Below, in pieces: positions 22,001-33,092 of a stretch of 64,000 nucleotides of DNA. Below the pieces are notes generated by a model. It saw nothing but the letters and a program-made list of their open reading frames with translations, did no database searches and was not told the origin of the DNA. The stretch is taken from contig SPDT01000013.1 of NCBI GenBank assembly GCA_008477525.1, positions 667,501 through 731,500 on the forward strand, given 5' to 3'. Position 1 is the stretch's first letter. The number at the start of each line of letters is the position of its first letter. The translations under genes were made by a program, and so were the position numbers. This DNA is from Hypomyces perniciosus. Lineage: Eukaryota; Ascomycota; Sordariomycetes; Hypocreales; Hypocreaceae.

Positions 22001-24420
22001 CGAACCTATCTTTAAGTGGGTGTTTTATAAGCTCCTTCCAGTCTTTTGGCGGTTTCGCTAAGTCCTCCCAGTAAACAATTGGCTTATTAAGAGCTATACT
22101 CTTTTAGGAGGAAGATTTATAGTCTATTACTGCACTAAAAACAGTAAATACTATTTCCGCGCTTTTTAATTTATTGCTTATTAGCTTCTGTTAATTAGGC
22201 AGCAGTCGATATAGCGTTAAACTAAAGAGCCTAGTAATTGTTAAGTATATACTAGGCTTATTATCTTTAAGAGCGGTGTCTGGGGTGCGCGTTTTAGTTT
22301 TATATACTGGGAGGTACTCGTTAGCCTTTCTTGCGGGTTGCTTCCCTTAGAGTCTTGAGCTCCTGCGAGTATTGGCTACTGCTCTGCCGCTTAAGGGATT
22401 ACTAGCTGGCATTTCCTTAAAGGTCTGCTCTTCTTTTATAGAAGTAGGCAAGTCTTTTATATGCTGGTCTACTTCCAGCCTTAGCAGACTATCCTCTTTT
22501 ATCAGGTTATATACCCCTGATATACAAGGCTGTTTTTCCGCTATATCCTACTCTACAGAGGGGGATAGGTCGCTTACTAGAGCGTTGCCCAGGGTTCCTG
22601 TTAGCGCGCCAGTATTATCTATAAAGATTAACCATTCTAGGGTAACCCTTAGTGTTTAAAGACCGAGAGGTCCTTTTAGGTGCGCTGGTGGCTTACTTAG
22701 AGCATTCATTAAGCTATTTCTAACGCTCTGTGCCTCTACTACCCCTAAAGGTATACTCTCTTTTTCCGTATTACCTATAAAGGTGTTCCTTGCTGCAGGA
22801 ATATATATAGGGAAGAGTTTGAATTCCGGCTTATCTTCTTCAACCTTATCGAACAGCTTATTCAACTCGGCCACAGACAGCTTATCCGCGATCTCCTTAT
22901 TGCTATTAAAGAAGCTAGTCTCATCAAACCGCATATTCCTTATAACAATTACCTTTACTAGGCGGGGTAACCAAATGCAATATATATTATTTGCAGTATA
23001 GCCAATAAAATATCCAATTAGCCCCTTAGGCTTAGTCTTAAATTCTCTCTTTTTCCGGCTAGCCTCGCGGTCTCTATTCAGTATATAGGCGCAGCAGCCG
23101 TATACATAAAGCCTGCTCTAATCTAGCTATAGGTCCGCGGAAGGCTCCCTTATCGGAAAGGGCGCAAAGTCGCGGAACCATTGCTCCAATTTATCGATAG
23201 GTAATATTATATTAAGGCTGCGCATAAGACTTATATTGATAATATACACTGCAGCTCTTGCACTCTCAGGCCACAAGTCAGTTAAAAGACTTACAGCTTC
23301 TAGTATTTTAATCGACTTGTTTGTAACTTCCTGACCTGCCTATTCTAAAGCGCCGTTCAGCTTATATATATAGGAAGGGGCAAGCTCTAAGATAATACCC
23401 TTTATATTAGCCTAGATCTAAAAGTATAATAAGCTCCTAACCGCAATTACAGCTTTCTCGTTATCTTGCCTAAAGAAGTATATAGAGATATTATATTACG
23501 TCTTTACTATACTTATAAAGTTAAATAGAGTACTAAAAACAGTTTCCTGTTTTTTATTTAGTAAAGGGCGCATATATAGCTATGCAGTGTATTTTTCCTT
23601 AAACACCAGAAGCCAGTTATCCCTATTATAGCCTTTAGGATAGTCTTGAAGATCCTAATACACTTTAAAGAACAGTCTTAGTGCTCGTCTATCAGATAGT
23701 CTGCGAGAGATAACCTGTTTCGCGTGCGTAAGAGTCCAAGCCTTACATTCTATACGCGTAGTTCCTTTAATGCGCACATTCCTCGCATTCTTTATAAGCG
23801 CTTTAAGCGCTTTTGGGCCTAGATATCCTGATTATAAATGCCAGAGCTATTTAGAGTTATATCGTGGTACTGGGGGATTATATATCAGTCTTCTCCTGCT
23901 TCTTAACGCTGCATAAATGCTATAGTCTGCGTTAAGAAGAATGAAAAGAGCTGTTAAGCTGCTTGGTATAGTACACTTAAGGATAGGGGCAATGTAGAGC
24001 GATAGGGGCTTATATTAAAGAAATAGAAGATTATACCTATGCTCTACCTTCCCTACAATAGTATTCGAACTGGCTATGCCGGTGCAAAGCGTATTATCGC
24101 ACCCTATTAGCTAAATCCCTGCTTTCCGAAGCTTTAACGAAAATACAATATTGATATAAAATCCTTTAACTACAGCTATATCCGAAAGCTCGATAAAGTG
24201 CATTATCTTCTAATATAGATCGTAAAGAGCATCTTTTAGCAGACGATAACCTCTTTCAATTATCGGATAGCTAACTCCTCCTACTTCGACGTAATCCTTT
24301 TCTGTACTTAGGATAAAAAAGCCGGGAATAAAGTAGTTCATGCTATTTACTAGATAAATAGCACTACACGTATCGAAGAGGGTGCTCTAAAAGAGGCGGT
24401 AAGGTGTATCCTGTGCGTCA
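22000..24420 (-). pseudogene. Copia-1A protease, integrase and linker region
   Basis: Minus-strand reading from 24,420 down begins with LFDTCSAIYLVNSMNYFI, a Copia-type aspartic protease start (D-[ST]-x-[AS] with flanking V-N-S). The integrase region follows from about 23,900 to 23,000. It includes PRYNSK, LGPKALKALIKNARNVRI (pre-integrase), a core with SRRLSDRRALRLFF, and a C-terminal stretch FRDFAPFPIREP...YGCCAYILNR...KPKGLIGYFIGY, typical of Copia integrase. The stop-free frame 22934-22656 begins MRFDETSFFNSNKEIADKLS and belongs to the integrase C-terminus/RT linker. A handful of TAA/TAG codons interrupt the frame. Confidence 0.8.
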
Positions 24421-25690
24421 GTGTATATCGATACACTTGTCAAGTACACTGCAGGGCTCGCATCTTCCTTATCGATCAGGTTCAGGGAGATTAAGGCAGC
24501 TATAACGGTTAAAGCTGTTCCTCCCTGTACTAGGGCAGTAAGGTCAATACCCCTTTTACTGAGCTTCTCGCGGGAAACCTGCCATTTGTCTTCTCGCAGG
24601 CGCGCGCGAATCTCTGCAGCCTGTTCAGGCGTAAGAGCGTACTTCCCTTTTTTATTAGGCCTTCCAGCAAGCGCAGCGCATACTTTGCCACAGTCATCTA
24701 GGGGCCAAGCGTGCCTTTCAGGTCTATAAAGGCACTCTTTACCAATAGGAGGCTTTAAGCGTATATTGCTACTGCCCGATACGTTATCAGAGCGGTTGCC
24801 AAGCGTTGCATAAAAGCTATAAGCATAGTTCTCCGCGTTCTTTAGAGTATTTAAGAAAAGCTATCCAAGCTAATCGAGGGAGAAGATCTTATTTGTTTTA
24901 CCGCTCTCGATTAGGCCGTCTATATAATATAAGTGGTAGGCAGCGAAGCTTAAGGTAAAGCATACTCTAATAGCTTTAAAGAAAGCCGTTTAAGAAGCTG
25001 TTCCTATAACCTCTAAAAGCTTATACCTCACTGCACTTGCGTAAATACACGCCTAGTAGGTATACTATACTTTTGGCCTAATATTCCCGCGCTTTGCTTT
25101 ACGCAGTATGCGTTAGTAGGATAAGTGTACTTCCTCGCGTGTTATATCCTCGCAAAGAGCTAGTTGGTCTTTAAGCTTCCTAACGATTTGGCGAATAGTA
25201 AACTTAGCGTTAGAGTCCCTATTGTTATTATAGGCTGCTCTGGTAACAGCAGAGGCTGGGGCCGCGGCTTTAAGGTCTGCTAAGACTGAAGTGTAAATGC
25301 CGGAGTTAACTATCTTCTGGATCCAATTTAAGATCGCATCGCTTACCTTCCTCTTCTCTTTATCTAAAGTGATATCGAACTGGTGCTCCTAGAGTATACT
25401 ATTATAGTAAACAGAAATATCTGCTGCAAAGGCATTAGGACTAAACTCTTATACCGCGTACTCCCTTACTTCTGTTAAAGTAGGTGGCCTAGTAGCAGGG
25501 AAATAGTTATTCGGCTGATTGGGGAGATTAGGATTAATCCTGTTCTAGACCCTAGCAGTGGTTGCATAGTTGGTTAAAACAGTAATCCACTTAATCCACT
25601 GGACTATTAATTCCAGCTTTATGAAAGCGATATCCTTTATGCTATCTATTATAGAAAATAGCTTTAGTAGCTTAAAAGCGAGGGTAAAGG
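24421..25690 (-). pseudogene. Copia-1A gag region
   Basis: A minus-strand frame with few stops runs from near 25,690, where an ATA may be a RIP-altered ATG. It passes through YFPATRPPTLTEVREYAV, DKEKRKVSDAILNWIQKIV, LKDQLALCEDITREEVHLSY and ECLYRPERHAWPLDDCGKVC near 24,680-24,730. The last segment has a Cys/His spacing that may act as a nucleic-acid-binding finger. It directly precedes protease in the same strand and frame order, so it is the gag part of a gag-pol polyprotein. The plus-strand frame at 24421-24729 is antisense to it. A short purple patch of GC-rich codons shows lighter RIP than in Copia-1B. Confidence 0.75.
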
Positions 25691-25747
25691 GTATGAGGAG
25701 AGATATAATATTAAAGTAGAAGTTTCTAGTAACTTTAATAGTTACTA

Positions 25748-25761
25748 CCCGGGCTTATAAC
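25748..25761 (-). promoter_or_regulatory. Copia-1A primer-binding site
   Basis: GTTATAAGCCCGGG (minus strand) directly abuts the 5' LTR. It complements the anticodon-loop region of eukaryotic initiator tRNA-Met (GGGCTCATAAC), matching the half-tRNA priming known for Copia elements. Copia-2 shares this site. Confidence 0.65.
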
Positions 25762-26025
25762 TGTAGCGGAGCGCAGTACAGCTATATGGAGCATAGAGAG
25801 ATAGGAAACGAAGCTTAATTCTATAAAAGAGAATATGCCGTAGTGGCCTCACTATATATATATATAGCTAACACAAAGAAGAAGCTGTGTGCAGGCGCTG
25901 TAAGCGCCTGCATAGTCTGACACATCGCTTATGCGATGTGTGTGTCAGCTCGTATCTGCTTACATAGCAGATAAGAGCTCCCTAGCGCTGATAAGTGGTA
26001 GGGCCCCGGCCTACTCAACCCAATA
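25762..26025 (-). repeat. Copia-1A 5' LTR (264 bp)
   Basis: Same length as the left LTR and differs by about a dozen changes. The first GC-rich hairpin has the same arms (GCAGGCGCT and AGCGCCTGC), but its loop is GTA here against TAC in the left LTR, an exact inversion. The other hairpins are preserved. Confidence 0.9.
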
Positions 26026-26030
26026 TTTAC

Positions 26031-26253
26031 TATTTATTTTTTATTTATTACATATAAATATTAAATTCTTTTTTTATAAATAAAATATTATTTAAAAAGC
26101 CTAATTAATAATTTAAAAAAGTAACTTTATTTAAAAGTCTTTATATTTACAATACAGCCTTTTTACTAAAAGTAAACTAATTATTTACTGCTAAAGGTAT
26201 CTTTAACTTTAATAGTTTTTTTATATTTATTAAAAATAATAAACAGATTAATA
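26031..26253. other. Unresolved interior of LTR-X, right of Copia-1A
   Basis: AT-rich with no motif. It is continuous with 18431-18897 before the Copia-1A insertion and ends at the right LTR-X repeat. Confidence 0.45.
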
Positions 26254-26515
26254 TATTAAAAACCCTTTTTAAAGTAGATAGATTTAGTAAAGGGCTATAA
26301 CTTTAAGGAAAAGTAAAAGAGATTAAAGAGCAGTTATTTAAAGGTAAAATAGGTATTAATAAGTAAGTAATAAGCCAGAAACTAATAGTTAGGTGTAGTA
26401 GTAGTAGTTTATTGGTTTTTAAAGTCTTATATCTTTCAAGACTATAGTTACTTTTATATATATATTCCAGCTTATATAATATTATAAAAGCTTTAAAGCT
26501 TCCAGTCTCTTAATA
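26254..26515. repeat. LTR-X right LTR (262 bp)
   Basis: Partner of 13737-13998 with the same length. It is more AT-rich because of many G-to-A and C-to-T changes. It is followed by ATTTC, the duplicated target. Confidence 0.8.
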
Positions 26516-28757
26516 ATTTCTTAAGGCTTATAAACCTTATTATTATTTTTTAAAGGACTATTTAAGGCTATAAAGAGTTCTCTATAGTTAAATACCTTAA
26601 TATAAATTAAAGTTATAACCTAGCTTTTTAAAAATAAGCTTGATTTTAAAGGAAATTCAACTAATATAGTTTTTAAACCCTTTAAGGAAATTAAAAAAGA
26701 TAGTTTCTTTAAGTATTTTATTAAAGAATATATTAATAAACTTAATTTATTTAATTTTCTTGTTATAAATAATAGCTAAAGCTAACAGGAGCTATTAAAT
26801 AAAAGAAATAGTTATTAAAGTAAATATTTAGTTAAAATCTATTCCTTTTAGCTATTAAAAGCCCCTAGTAACTAGCTTAACTTTAAATTTAACTATTTAA
26901 CTATTTTATTATTTTAGTCTTTTTTAATCTTTAAAACTAATCGATTAATAACATTAAAATAACAAGGTTATACTAAACTTGATTTATATATAGCTTCTAG
27001 GAAGCTATATATAATATAGTAATAAAGAAACAATTGAAAGTTTACTAGGTAAATAATAAAATAAACAATTAAATTGTATTTAATTTAATAGCTAAAAGCT
27101 ATAAAATAATTAATAATATATAGCTATTATAAAAGTAACTGTAAAAGAATACTTTATCTTTTATAATAGTCCTTTAACTTAATAATAGGTATATAGTAGT
27201 AGAATTAGGTTTATAGCTATATTTTTATTTTCCGCAAAATTTATTTATATCTAAAATCAGTTAAATTAACTTACAGCTATATAAATAAGAAACCATTTTA
27301 GTCAGATTCTTTATAATACTTATTATAAATATTATATTGAGTTTAAGGTAAGCGGGGTAGCTGGTTTTAGCTTAATTATTATTGTTAAGGATAAGAGAGA
27401 ATTCCTAACTTATACCGAAATTCCTCTGGAACTCGGTATTAATATTAGGCCTAAATCCAGGTTTAGCCAGATAAGGAAAGTTATCTAAATACACTAAAAT
27501 CCTTGCTTTTTAGCCCTCCTTTTTAATAAATAATAAGATTTTTACTTTTAAAAAAGTTATTATATTTAATAAAAGTAAAGGTATATTATTTAACTAGCTA
27601 GTTAAATTTACTGTAAATTACTTTCAGCTATTTAGTTTTATTAAAACTATAAAGTAGTTATTTAAGTATTTAACGCTTTTTTACTGCAGTAGTTAAAAAA
27701 GTTAGCTTTTTAATATTATTATAAAGGAAATAAAATATATCTATATTTATGAAAATTCTTTATAACTGCAGGGTTTTATATAATTAATATAGGAATAAAG
27801 GGAATAATAGTAGGTACTCCCTTTAATATAAAGTTAAAAAGTAAAGAATTAATATTTTAGAAGTTAAGGATTATTTAATTTATTAAATCTAGCTTTATTT
27901 CTCCCTTTAATTCTTTATTATCTTAACTTATAATAGGCCTTAAAACTTGAAGCTTATGAATTCTATTTCTAAATGGCTTTAGAAGTAACAATTTAAAGAC
28001 TATATATTTAAATAAAATATAAATAAAATAGATATTATTACTTAAAACTGCTAATAGTCTTTTTGTTTTAGCTTTAACGGCTAATTTTTAGCCTTTAACC
28101 CTTTATTTTTAAAAAATAAAGACTTTATAATAAATACTACTAGTTTTGTATCTTTATAGATTAGGCTTATAATTTTTATTAAAGTCTAGGCTTTTATGTA
28201 ATTTTTAATAAAAGGTAAAATCCTAATTAATAATAGTAATATAGTTAATTAATTTAAAAACTATAGTAATAATAGAATTCTAGAAATATAGCAGTAAATT
28301 AACTATAATAATAATAGCCTAAAGCCTATTTAATAAAACCTTAATAAATTATTTTATAAAATTATTTTATTTATAAATATAAAGGCTATTATAGGAATAT
28401 ATAATTTTTAAGGAAAAGAATTAAGTTTAAAGTTCCTAATTAATTTCCTTTCTACTATTATAATAAAACTCTTTAAGATACTAGTTATATTAAGTTTTTA
28501 AGCTATTTATAAAGCCTTTTAAAGTAGCTAGAAAGTAAGTTTATTATAATCTTTTAAAAGGAATAGGTATTTATATCTTGATTTTCTATTAATAATTAAA
28601 AGATTCATAAAGGCTTTATTATAAAGTATTAACTTTATAAAGAAAGTATTAGCATTTAAAGAATTTAAAGAGGCTAATAGATTAAGAATTAGCTTTAAAT
28701 TAAACTACTTAATAGCTTTTCTTTTATTATATATTAGGTAATAGAATTTTATCTTTT
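26516..28757 (-). pseudogene. Copia-2C N-terminal reverse transcriptase and integrase remnant, split by a solo LTR
   Basis: The minus strand of 26,560-26,951 aligns with the Copia-2E RT core around 47,470-47,850, including decayed ARLVARGF and AFLNG regions. The part at 27,529-28,757 aligns with 46,240-47,450, covering the integrase C-terminus and linker. Between them a solo LTR sits at 26952-27528. The right edge meets the Copia-2D LTR abruptly, and the gag half is missing. There are many stops. Confidence 0.72.
26952..27528 (-). mobile_element. Solo Copia-2 LTR inside Copia-2C
   Basis: A 577-bp minus-orientation LTR is flanked by AATAA on both sides (26947-26951 and 27529-27533), with no interior. 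This is the product of LTR-LTR recombination after an insertion into an older member of the same family. Confidence 0.85.
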
Positions 28758-29334
28758 TGTTAAAAAGGAGGGCTAAAAAGTAAAGTTTTTATTGTATTTA
28801 GATAACTGTCTTAATCTAGCTACACCTAGATTTAGGCCTAATACTAACACTAAGTTCTAAAGGAACTTCAGTATAAGTCAGGAATTCTTTTTTATCCTTA
28901 ATAATAACAATTAGACTAAGACTAATTACCCTGCTTACCCTAAACTTAATCTAATGCTTATAATAAGTATTATAAAGAATTTAATTAAGATGGTTTCCCA
29001 TTTATATAGCTATAAGTCGATTTAATTGATTTTATATATAAATAAATTGGGCAGAAAATAGAAATATAGCTATAAACCTAATTCTTTTACTATATATTTA
29101 TTATTAAATTAAAGGACTATTATAAAAGATAAAGCATTATTTTATAATTACTTTTATAATAGCTATATATTACTAGTTATCTTATAGCTTTTAGCTATTA
29201 AATTAAATATAATTTAATTATTTATTTTATTATTTATTTAATAAACTTTTAATTATTTCTTTATTACTGTATTATATACAGTTTCTTAAAAGCTATATAT
29301 AAATAAAGTTTAGTATAACCTTATTATTTTAATA
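28758..29334 (+). repeat. Copia-2D 5' LTR
   Basis: TGTTAAAAAGGAGGGC to TTATTTTAATA, followed by the primer site GGTTATAAGCCTGG. It aligns with 43100-43679. Confidence 0.88.
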
Positions 29335-29699
29335 GGTTATAAGCCTGGGAGAGTTTTCTTTAAGTTTTAATTAATAGATTTCCCTAGTAGTTACAGTATT
29401 TCCCTTAATACCTTTATAGCACTTATAGCAGGTTTTTATAGTACTTATCTTAATGCTGATTTTAATACTTTTAGGATTTTAACTTTAAAGCTATACCTAG
29501 GCTTTTACTGTAAATACTATTACAGTTATAGTAATATTATTTATATTACTATTCTATATACTATATAGTATATTCCCTATTTTAATAGGATATAGGTTTA
29601 ATATTAGTAGTATATATTAACCTATTAAAGCTTTTAGTAGTCCTATTTCTTTAATTAAGGATAATAGCTCTCCCTAGCAGTAAAGGGATCTATATATTT

Positions 29700-30960
29700 A
29701 GGTATAGAATATAAAATAAAACCTTTAGGTATAGAGGGCTTTTACTAAGACAGTAAAGGTATAGCTAAAGGGTTAAAATAATACTATAATACAGTTATCT
29801 AATACTTTAGCTAGCCTAGCTGCTGCTATTTCAAGTCTTTAACTATAATAGACTATTAGTTTAATAATAATTAATTTTATAGCCTTTAGTTTAATATTAA
29901 TATAAGTTTCTACTCCTATTCCTATATTAATTTAGGTTCTATTTCGGTTTATTCTTTAACCTTAAACTACTATTTTTACTTTAAATAATAGTTTTATTAA
30001 AAAGGTATTAAAAAAGGTTTATAGCTTTCCTAAAAGCTATAAGCTAGTAAATCCTAATAATTTTAATTAATAGAAACAGTCTTTAAATATTATACTAAAG
30101 GCGACAAATTACTATACTTTTATAGAAAATGTTATAGTTACTAATTCTCTATTTAATTTAAAATAGGCCCTATTACTGATATTAATTAAGGATAGTTTAT
30201 TAGCTATTTATACTATATCTATTACTTAAATTTAAAGCCTAAAAAAAGCATTTTTAGCATTAAAAAGACAATATAGCTACTTTAATACTTTATAAAGAGA
30301 TTCCCTTTATAGGGAATTTTATTTATTAAATTATAGTAATTATGAAGGATCTTTAGCTGAATTTAATACTGCTTTTAATAGGCTATTAGCTAAGCTAGCT
30401 ATTTTAAAGGTTAATATTAATATATTGAACTAAGTAAATTAATATTTAAATGCTTTAGAAAAGACTTTCCTTTAATAAGCTAAAAGAATTAAAAGAAATA
30501 TTAAATCTAGTAGAGCTATTAGGCAATTAACTAAAGGTTTTAATATTTAATTCCTTATAGTAGATATATTAAAAGAGACTAAAAATCTATCTTTTACTGT
30601 ATATAAGGTTAATAAAGCTATAAGGCCTTTTCAATCCCTTAAAGATTAAATAGTTCCTTCTAAATTTAAAAATTAAAAGCTAACTTTTAATTCTTTTAAA
30701 AGGAAAGCAAATTAAAAGAAACAGAATTAAAGTTAAAAGTAAGTTAAAAAGGATTATACTTTTACTAGTATATATAACCTAGCTACTAGGGGGTATAGCT
30801 TAAAAGAGCTATTTAAAGAATCTTTTATTAAATCTATTACTAGCTTAAATAATAATTAAGATCTTTTATAAGCCCTAAACGCTAAAAAAGGGAAGAGGCT
30901 TTCTAAGTCTTTGAAAACCCTTAAACCCCTTAGATTTTTAATTTAAAATAGTCTACTATA
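29700..30960 (+). pseudogene. Copia-2D gag remnant
   Basis: Aligns with the Copia-2E gag at about 44,100-45,400. It includes a decayed segment reading VYSFPKSYKLVNPNNFN followed by a stop at the expected Trp-Lys-Gln block, and a basic Lys/Asn-rich stretch (about 30,670-30,740). If repaired transcripts existed the product would be a capsid-like protein only. As it stands several TAA/TAG codons interrupt it, so it is dead. Confidence 0.6.
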
Positions 30961-31331
30961 TAATACTAAATCTATACTTTATAGAGTTAATTCTAGGAAA
31001 TAGTTTATAGGTTAAAAATAATACTATTATAATCGGCTATCTGGAAACTAGTAAAACAGTTATTAATAGGCTTATGAAGCCTCTTTTAGGTTAAAAGCTA
31101 AAAAACTTTATAAGTCTCTTTAATCTTAGGCTTTTACCTTAGGTCTATACTTAAGGTTTTTATCCTTTCTTTCTTATAGTTATTAACTATTCTTTTATAG
31201 CTAGTAACTATCCTTACTATTTTTAGCTATATAAGCTATCCTTTTATTTTCTATATCCTAATTACTTTCCTATATCTAAGATCCTATATCTACCTTGAAG
31301 TTGTATAGGACAGTATTTATTTTAAAGGGAG

Positions 31332-31909
31332 TATTAAAAAAGAGGGCTAAAGAAAGCAAGGATTTTAATGTGTTTGCATAACCTTCCTAATCTAGCTAGA
31401 CCTAGATTTAGGCCTGGCGCTAAAACTAAGTTCCGGAGGAACTTTAATGTAAATTAAGAATTCTCTTTTATTTTTAACAATAATAATTAAACTACGACTA
31501 GCTACCCTGCCTACCCTAGACTTAATATAATGCTTATAATAGGCATTATAAAAAATCCGATGAAAATGGTTTCCTGTTTATATGGCTATAAATCGATCTA
31601 ATTGATTTTATATATAAATAGATTTTATAGAAAATAGGAATGTAACTATAAACCTAATACTATTACTATATACCTATTAGTAAGTTCAAGGACTATTATA
31701 GAAGATAAAGTATTATTCAATAATCACTTCTATAATAGCTGTATATTACTAGTTATTTTATAGCTTCTAGCTATTAGATTAAATACAATTTAATTAGTTA
31801 TTCTATTATTTACTTAGTAAACTCTTAGTGGTTTCCTTATTGCTATATTATATGCAGCTTCCTAGAAGCTATATATAAATAAGGTTTAGTATAACCTTAT
31901 TACTTAACA
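31332..31909 (+). repeat. Copia-2D 3' LTR
   Basis: Preceded by the purine tract AAAGGGAG and aligns with 61255-61834. It is followed immediately by part of another Copia-2 LTR. Confidence 0.85.
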
Positions 31910-31910
31910 A

Positions 31911-32280
31911 GGTATTATAAGAAATCTGACTAAAATGGTTTCCTATTTATATAGCTATAAATCGATTTAAGCGATTTTATATATAAATGAATTTTTATAG
32001 AAAATAGAAATACAGCTATAAAGCTAATTTTACTACAATATACCTATTATTAAATTAAAAGACTATTATAAAATATAAAGTATTATTATATAATTACTTT
32101 TATAATAGCTGTATATATATTAAATATTCTATAGCTTTTTAGCTATTAAATTAATTACAATTTAATTGTTTATGTTATTGTTTACCTAGTAAACTTTTAG
32201 TTATTTCCTTATTACTGCATTAAGTACAGTTTCCTAAAAGCTACACTTAAATAAGGTTTAGTATAACCTTGTTATTTTAA
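31911..32280 (+). repeat. Truncated Copia-2 LTR
   Basis: Matches only the last ~370 bases of the Copia-2 LTR, from GGTATTATAAGAAATCTGAC to TTGTTATTTTAA. It abuts the complete LTR at 31332-31909, giving one and two-thirds LTRs in tandem. Confidence 0.8.
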
Positions 32281-32282
32281 TG

Positions 32283-32376
32283 AATCTAATAGCTGCTTAA
32301 ATAAGCAGCCAACTTTTCTTAGGCAAGCTAATAAGAAAGTGCAGGTATATAAAGTATATTAGTTACCCTTAACAAA
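32283..32376. repeat. Gypsy-2 LTR end fragment
   Basis: Matches the last ~95 bases of the Gypsy-2 LTR (48,645-48,738). It includes the GCTGCTTA/TAAGCAGC hairpin and the terminal TTACCCTTAACAAA. It shows that an older Gypsy-2 insertion once existed here. Confidence 0.8.
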
Positions 32377-33092
32377 ATAGAAATATATAACGTATAAACC
32401 TACTTTATAGGATAACAAGATTAACTATATTATAAAGGAATTATCTTAAAATTAGTTTAACTTTATTACTTATAAAGGAACTGCCTATAATAAAAGCAAA
32501 TAGTGTTTATTGTAAGGAACTTTAATTAAGTATAAAATTTATATAAAAAGGGAAAAATCAAAACATAATTAATATTATTTATAACAGGGCTATAAAGTAA
32601 CAATTAATAAATTATATTTTTTAATATATTAAACAATAAAAGTAATAATAGAGATTTATTATATGTTAAATTCAAGATAATAATTAAAGGATATTAGCTA
32701 TATATATAAATATATAGTAAAGTAATAGGCAACTTTATTGTATTTATAACTATAAATCACTTATAATTACATTAAAAAAAGAAAACTAAATTATATTAAC
32801 TTTATTAAATAAAAGAAAAAGCTGTTATATATAATTATAAATAAATTAAGTAAAAGGTTAATTATCTTAAATTTAAAGCTACTAAATATAAAAGAGTAGT
32901 CTTTTATAAGATAGTAAATATTAATAATTATAATATTATTTTTACTTATTTTTAGTTAAGATATAATAACTTTAATATTCACTAGGAGAAAGGCTAGCTT
33001 TATTAATATAATAGTAAAGGTCTTTTAAGAATTAGAATTATAAAAAGGCTTTAACTATAAGGCAGAAATCTTATATAAAACTTTTAAATATA

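Larger units (their letters stand above)
18898..26025 (-). mobile_element. Copia-1A: nearly complete, lightly RIP-mutated Copia element
   Basis: Paired 264-bp LTRs (18898-19161 and 25762-26025) and the 5-bp TSD TTTAC show a single clean insertion of 7.1 kb. The minus strand encodes gag, protease, integrase, reverse transcriptase and RNase H in Copia order. A primer site adjoins the right LTR (GTTATAAGCCCGGG, minus strand) and a polypurine tract (TGGGGGGTG) adjoins the left LTR. Composition is far less AT-rich than the surroundings, so it is a younger arrival or was mutated less. Its 3' portion holds an antisense Ala/Pro-rich frame and a hairpin cluster. Copia-1B at 42168 is a second, more mutated copy. 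Confidence 0.9.
13737..26515. mobile_element. LTR-X: LTR-bounded element inserted in Copia-2C, itself a nest
   Basis: Two 262-bp copies (13737-13998 and 26254-26515) bound the insertion, with TSD ATTTC at 13732-13736 and 26516-26520. The repeat ends TTTTAACA, and the restored start is likely TGTYAGAG. After subtracting Copia-1A the interior is about 5.1 kb. It contains a LINE-like segment, a Gypsy-1 3' fragment and unresolved tails, so the element's own coding content is unclear. A poly-C run just inside the left repeat (a polypurine tract on the minus strand) suggests minus orientation, but this is weak. Superfamily unassigned. Confidence 0.7.
11947..28757 (-). mobile_element. Copia-2C: minus-strand Copia element, interrupted twice and truncated
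   Basis: It consists of a 3' LTR (11947-12526) and pol remnants at 12527-13736, 26516-26951 and 27529-28757. The pieces read continuously against Copia-2E: RNase H and the RT C-terminus on the left, the RT N-terminus and integrase on the right. The gaps are filled by LTR-X (13737-26515, TSD ATTTC) and a solo Copia-2 LTR (26952-27528, TSD AATAA). On the right it stops within the pre-integrase region, at the first base of the Copia-2D LTR (28758); its gag and 5' LTR are not found. It is heavily RIP-mutated, so it probably arrived before its insertions. Confidence 0.8.
28758..31909 (+). mobile_element. Copia-2D: internally deleted Copia-2 copy keeping gag, lacking pol
   Basis: LTRs at 28758-29334 and 31332-31909 enclose only ~2.0 kb. 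The interior matches Copia-2E from the primer site through gag (to the position equivalent to 45,420). It then jumps to the end of RNase H (equivalent to about 60,945) at a short AATAG/GTTAAAAATA junction near 31,010. Protease, integrase and reverse transcriptase are all gone. Flanking bases (CTTTT left, AGGTA right) do not form a TSD, so at least one edge was rearranged after insertion. Confidence 0.82.

Noticed and set aside
24421..24729. 102-codon plus-strand frame in Copia-1A
   Set aside because: Antisense to the lightly mutated gag frame, which carries recognisable gag-like residues.
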